A stretch of 64,000 nucleotides of DNA from Quercus robur (lineage: Eukaryota > Streptophyta > Magnoliopsida > Fagales > Fagaceae): assembly GCF_932294415.1 (NCBI RefSeq), contig NC_065542.1:2497501-2561500 (forward strand), given 5' to 3'. A program made the position numbers and the translations under genes. Shown here in pieces: positions 1-11,099 of the stretch. Positions within the stretch are counted from its first letter, which is position 1. Each line of letters begins with the position of its first letter. The notes beneath the pieces are model-generated. The model was not told the DNA's origin. It ran no database searches and was given only the letters and a program-made list of their open reading frames with translations.

Positions 1-400
1 AAGATGAAGTAAAGTTAAATTGAGCCTACTGCTATCAGATTGCCTACAAGCTATACTTTTAGGTGCCTTTCTCACATTTATCTCATGTAGTGTATTTGAG
101 TTAATCTATATGAGAGCATGAGTTGTGAATTTTGTCAAAGTTTTGAAAGCTATTACTTTTTTTTTTTCTCAATCACACAATATGATCAGATAAGCATTAA
201 CTCAGTCTTTATTCTAGAATATGTACTTACAATTAAAAAGTCTACAAATACTTTTGAAAGCTTCAAACAATTTCACCCTTGATATAATCTTCTTCCTGGG
301 ACTTGCCTACTTGATAGTCATGGGCCTTACGGCCAAACCATTATATTGTTAATATCTTTCTTCAAAATAAACTAGCATATCAAGCTAATGTAGAAGTTGT
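1..400. repeat. MATE-intron-like repeat block
   Basis: No gene. About the first 160 bases match, with scattered changes, sequence at 17,700-17,860, 35,440-35,570 and 36,630-36,760, which shares phrases such as CTCATGTAGTGTATTTGAG. Related wording also follows the MATE exon near 4,865. I read it as MATE intron or flanking sequence carried along in the duplications. The rest of this stretch holds nothing I can name. Confidence 0.5.
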
Positions 401-414
401 GATTTTTCCTTTAT

Positions 415-520
415 ATCACCGGAGGAATTGGCTAGCAACATAGAGGAGCCTATGTCTATCTTGGAGCATATTATCTAGTTAGGACACCAGTATGTGCTGT
501 TGTGGCCTTTGTTAAATCCT
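415..520 (+). pseudogene. MATE efflux transporter, isolated exon remnant
   Basis: One exon-sized piece translates as a MATE (DTX-type multidrug/toxin extrusion) segment resembling the family phrase GWQHIGAYVNLGAYYLVG. The Trp codon of that phrase has become TAG, and the following helix reads VRTPVCAVVAF. Intact plant MATE proteins have about 480-500 residues and 12 membrane helices; only about 30 residues survive here. The same exon recurs at 5,237-5,330 in a better preserved copy. Dead fragment; the family assignment is from remembered motifs. Confidence 0.6.
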
Positions 521-1319
521 TAAAAGTCCTTCAGATTGGATTTAGAGATAGGGTCTATTATACAAGCTTATTTATTTATATTGCTAAAATGTACAAGCAT
601 TTTTGTTTGCCCATGGAACAAGTTTAACAAATTGGCAAAAGCAGGTTACTAGTACAAAAATTCTTCCTTTCTACAAAATTGTCCCCTTTCCTTTTTCTAA
701 TTTGTCTTCTTCTTTATTCTGCAATTTATGTCAACTTTATCATATAGCATGAATTTTCGAAGCCTTCTAACTATTTCAGACTAGAGTAATTGGTGTCAAA
801 TCTATATTTTATTAAAATTGGTGGTAATTGAAACGTGCTAGGCCTTTAGACTAAACTAGTTTTGAATGCTTAGTTGGATTTTTATTGATGTTTCAGGTTT
901 TCAAAGCTAGAGTAGGGATATATCAGTGAGACTATTTTAGTAGATAAGATAATAATAGAGAGCAATTTATGTTTCTACTTTCTTAAGTTTATTGTTAATG
1001 AAATTTCTTATTCTTAAAAGAAGAAAAATTTAAAATATAAATAAAAAAAACTGCAAAACAAGAGACTGGAAAGGACTCTCACCAAAGTTACTCCACCTTT
1101 AGGTTCTTTACAATTAGACCAACCACTTCTTGATTTTGGCTTGCCACTTATTTTACTTGATTGTTCAGACCAACCATACGTGTTGTCATATTGGTGGCTT
1201 CAGCTTTCTTTACATTCCAATCGCTTCTGCATTTGTGCTAATGCCCTACTTTTATCAATGTAGATTAGAAGGCACACCTTTAGATTATGAATTGCTAATG
1301 AAATATATGTATCCATAGT
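521..1319. other. Intergenic, no gene seen
   Basis: AT-rich sequence without a convincing coding region. The longest open stretch (1,130-1,318, 62 codons) has no recognisable similarity and no splice context. Confidence 0.5.
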
Positions 1320-1975
1320 AAAGCTGCAAAATTGCTTAGGTAAGGTAGGTGGCTCAATCCTATTATGGCATCCAATTTGTAAGTGTCCAAGTATTATTCT
1401 AATTTTCATATTCACCTTGTGTAGTGCTGGCAGAAGCAAGAGAAATTATCCTCATAAATTTTTTAAACGTGAAAACTAGAGACTATGTAGTCTCTACCAT
1501 GTCTATACTTCGTAATCATTGGTGACATGCCTTCTAGAAAATGCAAGGAGGGACTCCAATTATACTGATTATTAATGAGTAAATTGCTATTATTTTTTGT
1601 TTTGATTATAGTACCATACTAACTCAAGTTTTCATATATATGCAGATGATAACGATTAACATGTCAGCAGAAGATGACACTCATGTTTTGTTTATACTTT
1701 GTCTAGCTGCGAAATGGGGAGGATTTTCACTGGAGGATTTCAGTTGAGGCTATGGCTACTGGATGTGCATAAGCATTTCTGTCAGTCTGATTGGTATGTT
1801 GTATCGAATTTATATATGGTTTTGGTTATAATGATTTGGAAATGTATTCAAGTGACATATCTTTGTATCTTGTTTCATAAAGACAGTAGAGCCAGGATCT
1901 TTTCTTTCATCTTCTTCTTTTTATTTTTATATGGTTTCAGTTATGATGATTTTCATAGGATGAACCGATGATGTT
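1320..1975 (+). pseudogene. Relic of a TNL gene 3' end and downstream flank
   Basis: This stretch aligns with the sequence after the C-JID exon of both TNL genes (15,000-15,960 and 33,230-34,280). Shared pieces include a phrase around GGCTCAATCCTA, the two-base-repeat-rich acceptor region, and the end of the tail exon with its downstream phrase GAAGATGAC(A/C)CTCATGT. The Asp-codon repeat that fills the tail exon in the other copies is nearly absent here; only a few GAT codons around 1,645-1,680 remain. It is therefore a third, older TNL 3' end, now between MATE fragments, and codes for nothing. Confidence 0.6.
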
Positions 1976-2061
1976 CATAACTGTTATTGGATAGCCTACA
2001 AGGCACAAGCTATACTTTTAGGTGACTTTCCCACAAGCTATACCTTTTTTTCCCCATATAC

Positions 2062-2255
2062 TGTAGCGTATTTAAGTTTTTTTTTTTTTTTTTCCTTGAT
2101 AAGTAAGAAAGGTGTATATTCAAAAAACTGTTTTATGTAAAAAAGCACAAAGCAAATCAAAGATCACAAAAAAGGAAAGAAAAGCAGAAACATAAAGGAA
2201 AAGCTAATTACAAAGAAAAAGAGAGCTAAGGAATGAAGAGAGTGTAGCGTTTAAG
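2062..2255 (-). mobile_element. Short retroposon insertion with target-site duplication
   Basis: An insert of about 166 bases (2,077-2,242) starts with a run of T and is flanked by TGTAGCGTATTTAAG (2,062-2,076) and TGTAGCGTTTAAG (2,243-2,255). A poly-T start means the poly-A tail lies on the minus strand, as expected for a LINE- or SINE-mobilised RNA. The body is purine-rich with no open frame. The imperfect 13-15 base duplication is typical of target-primed integration. Family not identified. Confidence 0.65.
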
Positions 2256-2689
2256 TTGATGTCTATGAGAGCATTAGTTGTGAATTTTGGACAAGTTTAG
2301 AAGCTATTTTGTTTTATCAATCATGCCATATGATCAGCTAATTAAGCATTAATTCAGTCTCCATTCTAGAATATTTCCTTGCAATTAAAAGTCAACAAAC
2401 ACTGTTGAAAGCGTCAAACAATTTCCGCTAGCCTGCTTAGTATATGAGCTTTATCAACTTCCCTAAAATCAACTATCTAATATCTGTTAATTTACTTATA
2501 CATATTCGCAATCCGAAACTATAATTTGTTGTCGTAGATGTTTTTCATATCCGTTGTTGTTGTCGTTATCATTATCACATCATTATTATTATTATTATTT
2601 TACCATTGATGTTTGCTAGTTTGAGAAACTGATATGCTAGAGTAAGGAATATAATTCAAGCATAGCTATAATTGAATTTTTGTGATTGC

Positions 2690-3180
2690 AAATCAGGGTG
2701 GGAAAGGCTGGGGCTTTAGAGACTTTATGCAGACAAGCCTATGGGGCAGAGCAATATCAAAAGCTAGGAATTTATACTTACACTAACATCTTCTCTTATT
2801 CTAGTTTGTATCCCAATATCTATCCTATGAATTTTCATAAATAAGCTACTAATACTCATAGGCCAAGATCCTTCAATCTCACTATAGCACACATGTACTC
2901 CATATGCCACATCCCTAACCTGTTTTCATACGCTATACTTCAATCACTAACTCACTACTTCCAGACTCAAGAGTCTGGTCCTTCCAATGCTCTTTAGTTC
3001 ATGTGCAACTCTTTGTTTCAAAATTCCCCTTTGTTGGGCTCTAGTTTCTCAATTAAAGTTAGGAAGCATTGGAGCTACAGTATTCACTGATTCATCATAT
3101 TGGTTGAATGTGTTCTTGCTTGGGATACATAGTCCAAACAAGAGACAATATCTTATTACACGGATTTATGCAGCCCTCCT
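2690..3180 (+). pseudogene. MATE efflux transporter pseudogene, N-terminal half
   Basis: Reading with several frame changes gives MATE family sequence: a segment like [19 protein letters not shown], then helices rich in Leu/Ile, then LLILIGQDPSIS, then QTQESGPSNAL-like remnants and PLCWALVSQLKLGSIGA, with SYWLNVFLLGI at the end. Frameshifts and stops occur near 2,800-2,990, so no continuous protein is possible. The last 95 codons (2,987-3,274) happen to stay open. The same segment recurs at 3,815-4,290, making these adjacent duplicates. Confidence 0.75.
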
Positions 3181-3814
3181 CTCACAACAGGTGAGCCCTA
3201 CACACTTGTGGTATCCATACATTACGAGGAGACATTCTGTAGATTCACAAATAAGATATAGACACCTCTCATAAAGAAAGAGAGAGAACATTTTTATATG
3301 TATCATGTGTGTAATTGCATGAATAACAACAAAAATATTAATTTTTTTACTTTACCCTAGAGCACAATGGATAAACTATAATATTGAAAAAAGCATTAAA
3401 GGTAAAACGGTTTAACCTAAAGGCAAGGAATAAAGTGTATTTTATAAAATAATAAAAGTAGGACTAAAACTCATTTTCATTCTTAAACTTTCAGCAAGAA
3501 AGCAATCAGCAAAGCACATCCTAATGCACTATCTATTTTTTGTGTTGGTAGAGCTCTAGCTTCTTGACAAGCATAATTGAACTTGATTAACTTGACTAAA
3601 ACTAACAGCCTAGAATCTGTTTATTTACTTATACAAATTAGTTAATCAAAAGAATAATTCTTTGTCAAATGCCTATCAAATCTATAGTTATTGTTGTTGT
3701 TTTCATCATTATATCATTGTTATTATGTCACCATAGATGTCGGCCAGTATGAGAATCTAATATGTCTGATTGAGGAATATAATTCAATCATGATGATAAG
3801 TGAATTTTTGTGAC
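3181..3814. other. Spacer between MATE pseudogenes
   Basis: Non-coding. The part from about 3,600 to 3,810 repeats, with divergence, the sequence at 2,470-2,690 just upstream of the previous MATE fragment (ATTATTATT/GTTGTTGTT runs, then a GAGGAATATAATTCAA phrase). The MATE duplication unit therefore includes upstream intron or flank sequence and is about 1.1 kb long. Confidence 0.5.
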
Positions 3815-5330
3815 TGCTAAGCAGTGCGGGATGGCTGGTGCATTAGAGACTTAATGCGGACAAGCCTATGGAGCAGAGCAATATCAAAAATAGGAATTTA
3901 TACTTACACCACCATCATCTCTCTTATTTTGGTTTGTATCCCTATATATATCCTATGGATATTCACTGACAAATTACTAATACTCATAGGACAAGATCCA
4001 ACAATCTCACATATATTTCAGACATACTGTGTATGCCTCATCCCTAACCTGTTTGCATAAGCTATTCTTCAACCACGAATTCGCTATTACCAAATTCAGA
4101 GCCTGATCCTTCCAATGCTCTTTAGTTCATTTGCAGCTCTATGTTTCCCTATACCTTTTTGTTGGATTCTCGTTTTTAAATTAAAATTAGGAAGCAGTGT
4201 AGCTACATTAGCCTGTGCTTCATCATAGTTATTGGATGTGCTCATGCTTGGGGTATACATGGAGTACACTTCTGCCGTATTCTCAAAGGATGTCTTCTTC
4301 AGCATGAGGGAGTTATTTTGCTTTGCTGTTGCTTCGGCTGCAATGGTTTGGTAATTTTCTGTTTTGTTCTGTCTTTCATGATTTTTGTAGTATTCATTTT
4401 TTGGCTACATGTATTAAGTCTCTCAGCATTTTTTTGCATACCAATCATAATCCTCTTGATGGTGGTCATTTGAGGGTCTTATTTTGCTTTCTGGGCTTTT
4501 ACCTAATCCAGAATTGGAGACTCAGTGCTTTTGCTATGGTATGCTTCTTTTCCATATTTACTATATGAGATTACAATAGAATACTTCTAATTTTTCACTG
4601 CATGCAGTCTCACAATTACTAATTTGTACTACTACATACCATATGGATTTGCAGCAACAGCAAGGTTTGCGGGTTTCGAATGAGTTGGGAGCTGGGAATG
4701 CACAAGCAGCTAAATGACTGTTATAATGGTTCTTGTAGTTGCAGAGATTTATTGTAGCCGTGATTCTCTTCTTCTGCCATCGTGTTTGGTCTATGCCTTT
4801 CGCAGTAAGAAGGAAATTGCAGATATGGGTCCTTTGCTTTGTCTCTCAATAGTCATCTTTCAGGTAACTTTCTCACATTTGAGTTGGAGCTAAACTTTTG
4901 AAACGTATAACTTCTTAATTCTTATCATTTCACGCGATACTATTAGCTATACTATCAAATACACATTAGTTCATTATTCATTTAGAATATTTCCTAATAA
5001 AGATTTAAAAAAGCTTACTCTTGGAAGTAATCTTCTTTATGGGTTATAAAATAGCCTTATATCTTTATTAGGAAATGTTTATGCAGTAGTTATGCCATAG
5101 TCATAACCATCATAATCATATTGTGTATATTTCTTCAAAATAGATCAGCATATGATACCAATGTAGAAGTGGTGATTCTTCCTTGATATTGCTTGCCATT
5201 AACTCACAAAGTTATTTTGTGCTATATATGCATCAGGGTCCCTAGAGGAAGTGGCTGGCAGGATATTGGCGCCTATGTAAATCTTGAGGCATATTATCTG
5301 GTTGGGGTTCCAGTATGCATTGTGGCCTTC
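3815..5330 (+). pseudogene. MATE efflux transporter pseudogene, longer copy
   Basis: Exon pieces run in the normal MATE order. At 3,824-4,060 a membrane segment reads [20 protein letters not shown], followed by LLILIGQDPTISHIF. At 4,650-4,720 is the family hallmark VSNELGAGNAQAAK, ended by a stop. At 4,740-4,863 a GPLLCLSIVIFQ exon ends in a GT donor. At 5,237-5,330 is the [20 protein letters not shown] exon. Stops (for example in ETLCG, now ending in TAA) and frameshifts break every exon junction except the last. Family proteins export small organic molecules with proton or sodium exchange. This copy looks non-functional. Confidence 0.8.
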
Positions 5331-6317
5331 AGTGTACACTTGAAAGGAAAGGGTCTACTGTAGAAGCATTTCTACTTGATCCTAAAACTATTTCACAAAT
5401 TGGGAAAAACATGTTACTAGTACCAAAAAAAAAAAAAAAATCTACCTTTCTATATATTTGGTTTTATTTTTACACCTTTCTACAACTAAATTTCATGTTC
5501 AACTTGATCATATTGTATTAAAATTGAGAACCTTATAACTAATTGTGACTGAAATAATTGGTGTCAAATTGAGTTGAATGGACAAAATATTAGACTAAAC
5601 CATTTTGAATGCTTAGTTGTATTTATGTTGATGTTTCCAGCATCAAAAGCAAGAGAGAGGATATTTGATGGAGATATTTAGTCTAGAGTTCAAAGTTTAT
5701 TGAGTTGAATGGACAAGATTTTTTATTGGTAAGATGTTCCCAAGGAGTCTAGTTTGGCTAATACTAATTTTTATCCAACGTACGAAAGGAAAATACAATA
5801 ATATCACCATTCTATTTCTCATAACTTGAAAGAGGAAAATTTTTTTAGTATTTTTTTTTTTTTTAGAACTCTTTCCAATGTTTTGGTTGTGGAAGATTTT
5901 AGAGTTTTAAGATTTAAACCTCTTTATAAAGACATTAATGCCATTTTTGCTATTTTTGTAAGAGTGAAGATAGAATTGCTACAAATTTTTGTTATATGTA
6001 TCTTTAAGTGTGTGTGTATATCTATAAAATCAAATACATAGGAAAAGGTAAGTCATAAATTATGACAACATATTCAACGAATTGTTCACTCCTATGTGTC
6101 ATCCCATAGGAATGAATAATATATATCTTAAATTCAACCTGACTAAAAACATTAGAGGACCACTGTGTTTGGCTAAACATGCCTAGTACTATATTAAGTC
6201 CCTCACAACTGTGGCAAGGGGAAGCACCGTACTTTACTACTGTGATTTGATGTAATCTGTCATTATTCTATTCAATAAAATTTCTACCCCTATTTGGGAA
6301 AAACTCATGGTTGTAGG
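5331..6317. other. Intergenic, AT-rich, no gene seen
   Basis: MATE 3' flank with homopolymer runs (A at 5,425-5,440, T at 5,850-5,863). Short open frames here show no domain, splice context or compositional sign of coding. Confidence 0.5.
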
Positions 6318-7250
6318 AATTATGGAGATTCAACATGAATGTGAGAAAATTGAGCACCATGTTACAGGGATTTGGACATATATCAAATAATTGCCATGTG
6401 TTCACATCTTAATGAAATTTCAATTATAAGCTCCATCATTGGTCACCACGAAATTACTCTGTCCATTTTAGTTATTTATTTATTTATAATTCTAAAAATA
6501 AGGTAAAAAGATAAAGGAAATGTTGAAGCTGAAGTTGTGGCTAACCGACAGAGTGAAGCAAACGACAAAAGAAAGAAGAGAACGACATCAACTAATTCAG
6601 CACTGTTAGCACGTGTGAAGGAAAGAAAGAAGTCTGTTAGGAAGTCCAGCTGTCAAGCACTGATTAGTTGAATTGGATTGTTAGTTAAGTTGTTAGGAGT
6701 TAGTTATTTTTGCTGTTTTGGCGCCTTTTTCTTGTTGCTCTGTTATGCTATATATTGATATAGTTAGCTAATTATCTTGTACTCTGATATTGAAGTAATA
6801 CAAGAACTTTCATTCCATCTGTGTGAGTCTCTTTCTTTACAGGAAATGATTAAGATAGTGGGGGGAATCATTATCTTAATCATTATCAATGATTAAGATA
6901 GAACTTTCATTTGTTTGTATTGTTAAAAGTTTTAATGATAATTTTTGTATTTTACCATAAATTTTAGCTAAATAAAAGTGAATTTTTTTTCTTCAATTCT
7001 CTAACGAGGAGACTAGGAAGGAAACTTTCTCTTTAATGGAAATATCTCATACACTGAAAATGTCTATTTCACACACTTGACTGAGAACAGGGGCTGTGAA
7101 ACTAAAATGATAATTTTTGTTAATAAAAAAAAAAAACTAAAATGAAAATTAACCCAATCTGCCTCTGAGATTGGGGTTATCATAAGCTTTTTTTTTTTTT
7201 TTTTTAAAATTCAATTTTCTCCCTAAGCTCATAGGACAATTTACTCTGTT
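6318..7250. repeat. Decayed copy of the TNL upstream region
   Basis: Blocks match sequence upstream of both TNL genes in the same order. 6,360-6,480 resembles 21,880-22,000 (AATTTCAATTATAAGCTCCAT). 6,925-7,000 resembles 11,190-11,225 and 23,620-23,670 (CCATAAATTTTAGCTAAATA). 7,130-7,250 resembles 23,050-23,160 (CAATCTGCCTCTGAGATTGG). No TIR exon follows this copy; the Harbinger-type and other insertions from 7,795 onward separate it from unit 1. Confidence 0.55.
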
Positions 7251-7740
7251 TTAAAAAATATCCATGCTCTTCTAAGTCCTTGCTTCTTTTCAATAGCTTG
7301 TCTTAACTGCATATGTCTTACATTGTGGCAATTATATACGCGGAAGAATTTCTAGTAGCCAATGTAAATAAATAACTGTTAGAGATGGAGAAGGGACCAA
7401 ATTAGGTTATGCCAAATATATGCGCGAAAGAGTATCTAGTGGCTAGTGATAGATAAATAAAAGTTTAAGATGGAGAAGGAAGAGCAATAGAATATTCAAA
7501 TTGTTTAAATGATGTTTGTTTAAGCTTATAGAGTGAACTGAATATCTAAAAAAAAAAATTGATAGCATCTGACAATTAACCCAAATCTCAAGACGGTTCA
7601 AGCAGTGATATTTCAACGAATGTATTATGCCCACAATAGTAGCCCCATCAAGGCTCCAATAGTACTCATGGTATTATTCTTACCATCACATAGCATGAGA
7701 TCGATGACAATGAGTTCACCCCAGAAGTCCCCTTTTCCAT

Positions 7741-7742
<2 letters not shown>

Positions 7743-7779
<37 letters not shown>
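7743..7779. repeat. (TA)n microsatellite
   Basis: An uninterrupted AT dinucleotide run of about 36 bases sits just left of the Harbinger-type element. Confidence 0.9.
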
Positions 7780-7781
<2 letters not shown>

Positions 7782-7794
7782 AGATGAATACTTA

Positions 7795-9190
7795 GAGCAT
7801 TACCATCAGCTCTTCTATAAAAAAATGTCATTTTGACACACTAAAAGCCTATTTTATTATTTTAATATATCATTTTATAATATCTCATTCATCACATGTT
7901 TTATTCTTCAATTCTATACATTAAAATAATATTTACAGCACATTAAAACAAGAACAAAGTTTCTCTCTAAACTACTTTGGAGAGAAAACCTACAAACTCA
8001 TCATATATATTTATATTGAGTGTGAATTTTGAAAATCTAACCGTTAGATTGCATATTCTTATTACATCCTTAATGCTTACAAAATTTCAAAAAAATCAAA
8101 AATCAATTGCTATGTCATCAAATAAATGTTATAATTTCAAGTTTTTGTAATCTAAAGTTGTAAATAAAAAATAAGTTAATTGATCAAATAGTAAATATAT
8201 TCGATTTGAGCGAAATTTGATATGCATGTTAAGAACATAAGAAACATGAAATTCAACGGTTAGATTTTCAAAATTCACACCAAAAAAGAAATATATGAGA
8301 AGTTTGAAGAGTTTTTCTCCAAACTAGTTTAGAGAGAAACTTTGTTCTTAAAATAATATATTAACTCCTTCCCATCATCATCAACAACAACAACAACGGC
8401 ACAACCACCATTGCCGCAACAATACCGATAGCCACCACCGGCACAAACCCACATCCACCAACGCCACCTTAAAAAAAAAAAAAAAATCCACAACAACCCA
8501 CCACATTCACAAACCTCAAAACCCATCCCAAATCAAACAAACCCATAGCCACCACTGTTGCAACAACGACCACCAACAATCACTACCGCAACAACACTAA
8601 CAGCCACCATCGGTACAAACCCACATCCACCAACACCACCTTTAAAAAAAATAGAGGGCCAAACTTACATGCGCTCCACCAGTCGACCTTATCAGTGAGG
8701 CCAAACTCTATGGCAACGGCCAATCTCAATGGCAACGGTTTAGGCGGAGAAAAAAGAAGAAATAGAGAGAGAATGACAAAAAAAAAAAAAAGAGACAGAG
8801 AGGCGCAGAGAAATTGATAGAAAAAAGAAAAAAGAAAAAAAAGAGAGAAAAAAAAAAGAAAAAGAAAGAAAGAGAGAGGTGAAACTTCTGGAGAAAGAAG
8901 AAGAAAAGAGGAAAAGAGAGTGACAGAGATGAAGGAGTGCCGGAGAAAGAAAGAAGAAAAAGAAAAAGAAAGAGAGAGGAGAAGAAAGCCATAAAGGATG
9001 AGAAAGAAATGAATAAAAAACTTTTTTTTTTTTTTAGTATTCTCAATCTATACCATTCCAAAGATAGAATGATACTGTTCACATGCGGTAAAAATTATGA
9101 GATTTGGAACATCTAATGAGAGGGGTTTTTTGGTCTTTGGTGTGTCAAATGTCAAATATTTGGAATTTGACACACCTGATGAGAATGCTC
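7795..9190. mobile_element. PIF/Harbinger-type non-autonomous element, TTA duplication
   Basis: The ends are inverted: GAGCATTACCATCAG at the left and, reverse-complemented, GAGCATTCTCATCAG at the right. They are flanked by TTA at 7,792-7,794 and 9,191-9,193, the three-base duplication typical of PIF/Harbinger. The 1.4-kb interior has no transposase. It holds a nested element (7,950-8,349), an A/C-rich segment with repeated phrases (8,380-8,640) and an AG-rich stretch (8,745-9,005). Open frames on the minus strand here are low-complexity Phe/Ser or Leu/Phe runs and not genes. Confidence 0.75.
7950..8349. mobile_element. Nested inverted-repeat MITE inside the Harbinger-type element
   Basis: About 60 bases at each end are inverted copies, beginning AAGAACAAAGTTTCTCTCTA. 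Inner parts also pair: TGAATTTTGAAAATCTAACC near the left has its inverse near 8,255-8,275. A related but truncated copy lies at 19,500-19,830. I could not define the target-site duplication. The 400-base size and long terminal repeats suggest a Mutator-like or unclassified foldback MITE. Confidence 0.7.
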
Positions 9191-9387
9191 TTAGTCCACC
9201 TCTATTGATTTAAATAATAATAATTAAAAAAAAAAAAAAAAAAAAAAACAATAAAGCAAAGGAGTAAGAAACGGGGGGATTGGAAAAACTGCACTCGACT
9301 AACCATCAAAGAAGTAAAGGCAAAAGTTTAAACTTGACTGAAAGACAGATGTAAAGTTGTGAACACACACATGAATAAGAGATATAA

Positions 9388-10408
9388 GAGCATCCACAAC
9401 AGTGGATGCTAAAAATTTAGCTATTTGACACCACAAAATTTACTTTATCTGTTTTACATACTCACTTTACAAAACATGCTATAGCAGTGGATTTATTTTA
9501 ACTTTCAACACAATAAAATAATATATCTACTACAATAAAATAATATACTCACTACAATAAAATAATATACCAAACCCAATAAAAATTAATTTCCCAATAA
9601 CCCACAACACAACGATGATCATCCACAATCCATAGCAACCATCAAAACCATCATGATCACCCACTAGTTCACATCACCCACAGCACCATCAAAACCCAGA
9701 ACCACCATGATCCACCACCGACAACCAAAAAAAAAAAAAAAACCACTATGATCAACCCAACCAAAAGCCCACTAGATCATCCACAATTGACAAAAGCCAC
9801 AGTGATTAACCCAACCAAAAACCCAGATCAAACTCAGATGGATCGGCAGCATGCCATGATCACCCACTAGTTCACATCACCCACAGCACCATTAAAACCC
9901 AAAACCACCATGATCCACCACCAACAACCAATCAAAAAAAAAAAAAAAAAAACCCATTATGATCAACCCAACCAAAAGCCCACTGATCGGCGGCTTAGGA
10001 GTTCAACGAAGTGGGTCAGTTGGTGGCTCGATGACATCGAGCTTCGATGGGCGGTGATGGTGAGTCAGGCCGGTGGACAGAGAGGTGAGAGTTTGAGAGA
10101 GTGAGCTTGAGAGAGTTTGAGAGAAGGTGAGACAGAGAGAGGTGAGAGCTTGAGAGTGAGTCTGAGAGGGAGAATAAAATAATATAAAAAATAAAAAATA
10201 AGCAAATATTATTTTAATCCGGCTGAGAGTAATTCTTTTTTTTTTTTTTTATAGCTCTTAGCTACAGTGCATAGCCATATATAGATGTGCACTGTAGCAA
10301 TGAAGGTAAAAAATTTACCTTTAACTCCACTACTGTAATATGGATTTTTGTGTTTTGGTGAAACTAAAATAGCTATATAGCTATTTAGCTTTACCGCTGT
10401 GAGTACTC
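9388..10408. mobile_element. PIF/Harbinger-type MITE with internal duplication
   Basis: The left end is GAGCATCCACAACAGTGG. The right end, reverse-complemented, is GAGTACTCACAGCGGTAAAG, followed inward by AGCTAAATAGCTAT matching TTTAGCTATTT at the left. TAA flanks both sides (9,385-9,387 and 10,409-10,411). An interior segment around ACCCACTAGTTCACATCACC occurs at 9,660 and again at 9,866, a direct duplication with a period of about 207 bases. No transposase. Confidence 0.75.
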
Positions 10409-10691
10409 TAACAGATTTTGATTTAGCATTGAAATATAATATAAAGTTAAAGTACACCATTTTAATTAAAAACTTAAAGTTTACAAGTTTGGATCAAATT
10501 ATATTACAATAATCACACACTATTTTCATTATCATTTAATGTAAATTTTTACTAACACATATTTACTCAACACATTATATACATAAAAAAGTTTCAGAAT
10601 AACCCTAATAGAAAATAAGAATTAAAATTTAAAAAACTTAAATAAATAAATAACAATTAAAAATGAAGAAGGAAGTTTATATAAATAAAAA

Positions 10692-11087
10692 GGTAAATTG
10701 CAAATTGCACCTCTAAAGTTTGGGAGTGTTTGGATTTTACATCTTGAAGTTTTAGAATTTGAATTTTACCTCCTGAAGTTTAGGGTGTTTTGATTTTATA
10801 CTCTAACGTTTCAAAATTTGGATTTTACCCTCTAAAGTTTACTAGTGCTTGGATTTTACACTCCCAAATTCTGAAACTTTAGGGTGTAAAATACAAACAC
10901 CCCAAAACTTTAAGGAATAAAATCCAAACACCCCTAAAATATAAGGAGGTAAAATCCAAATTCTGAAATATCAAGGTATAAAATCTAAACACTCCCAAAC
11001 GTTAGGGAGTAAAATCCAAATTCTGAAACTTTAAGGTGTAAAATCCAATCAACCCTAAACTTTAGGAGTGTAATTTGCAATTTAACC
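10692..11087. mobile_element. Foldback MITE built of ~33-base repeats
   Basis: The element begins GGTAAATTGCAAATTGCACC and ends in the inverse of GGTTAAATTGCAAATTACAC. Its two arms of about 190 bases pair over nearly their whole length. Each arm is itself a run of a degenerate unit of the type AACTTTAGGGTGTAAAATCC, so both a large hairpin and register-shifted pairings are possible. No coding sequence. Confidence 0.75.
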
Positions 11088-11099
11088 TAAAAAAAAAAA

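Noticed and set aside
8726-9082. Minus-strand Phe/Ser/Leu-rich 118-codon frame resembling a membrane protein
   Set aside because: Translation of an AG-rich low-complexity stretch inside a Harbinger-type element; no start context or homologue.
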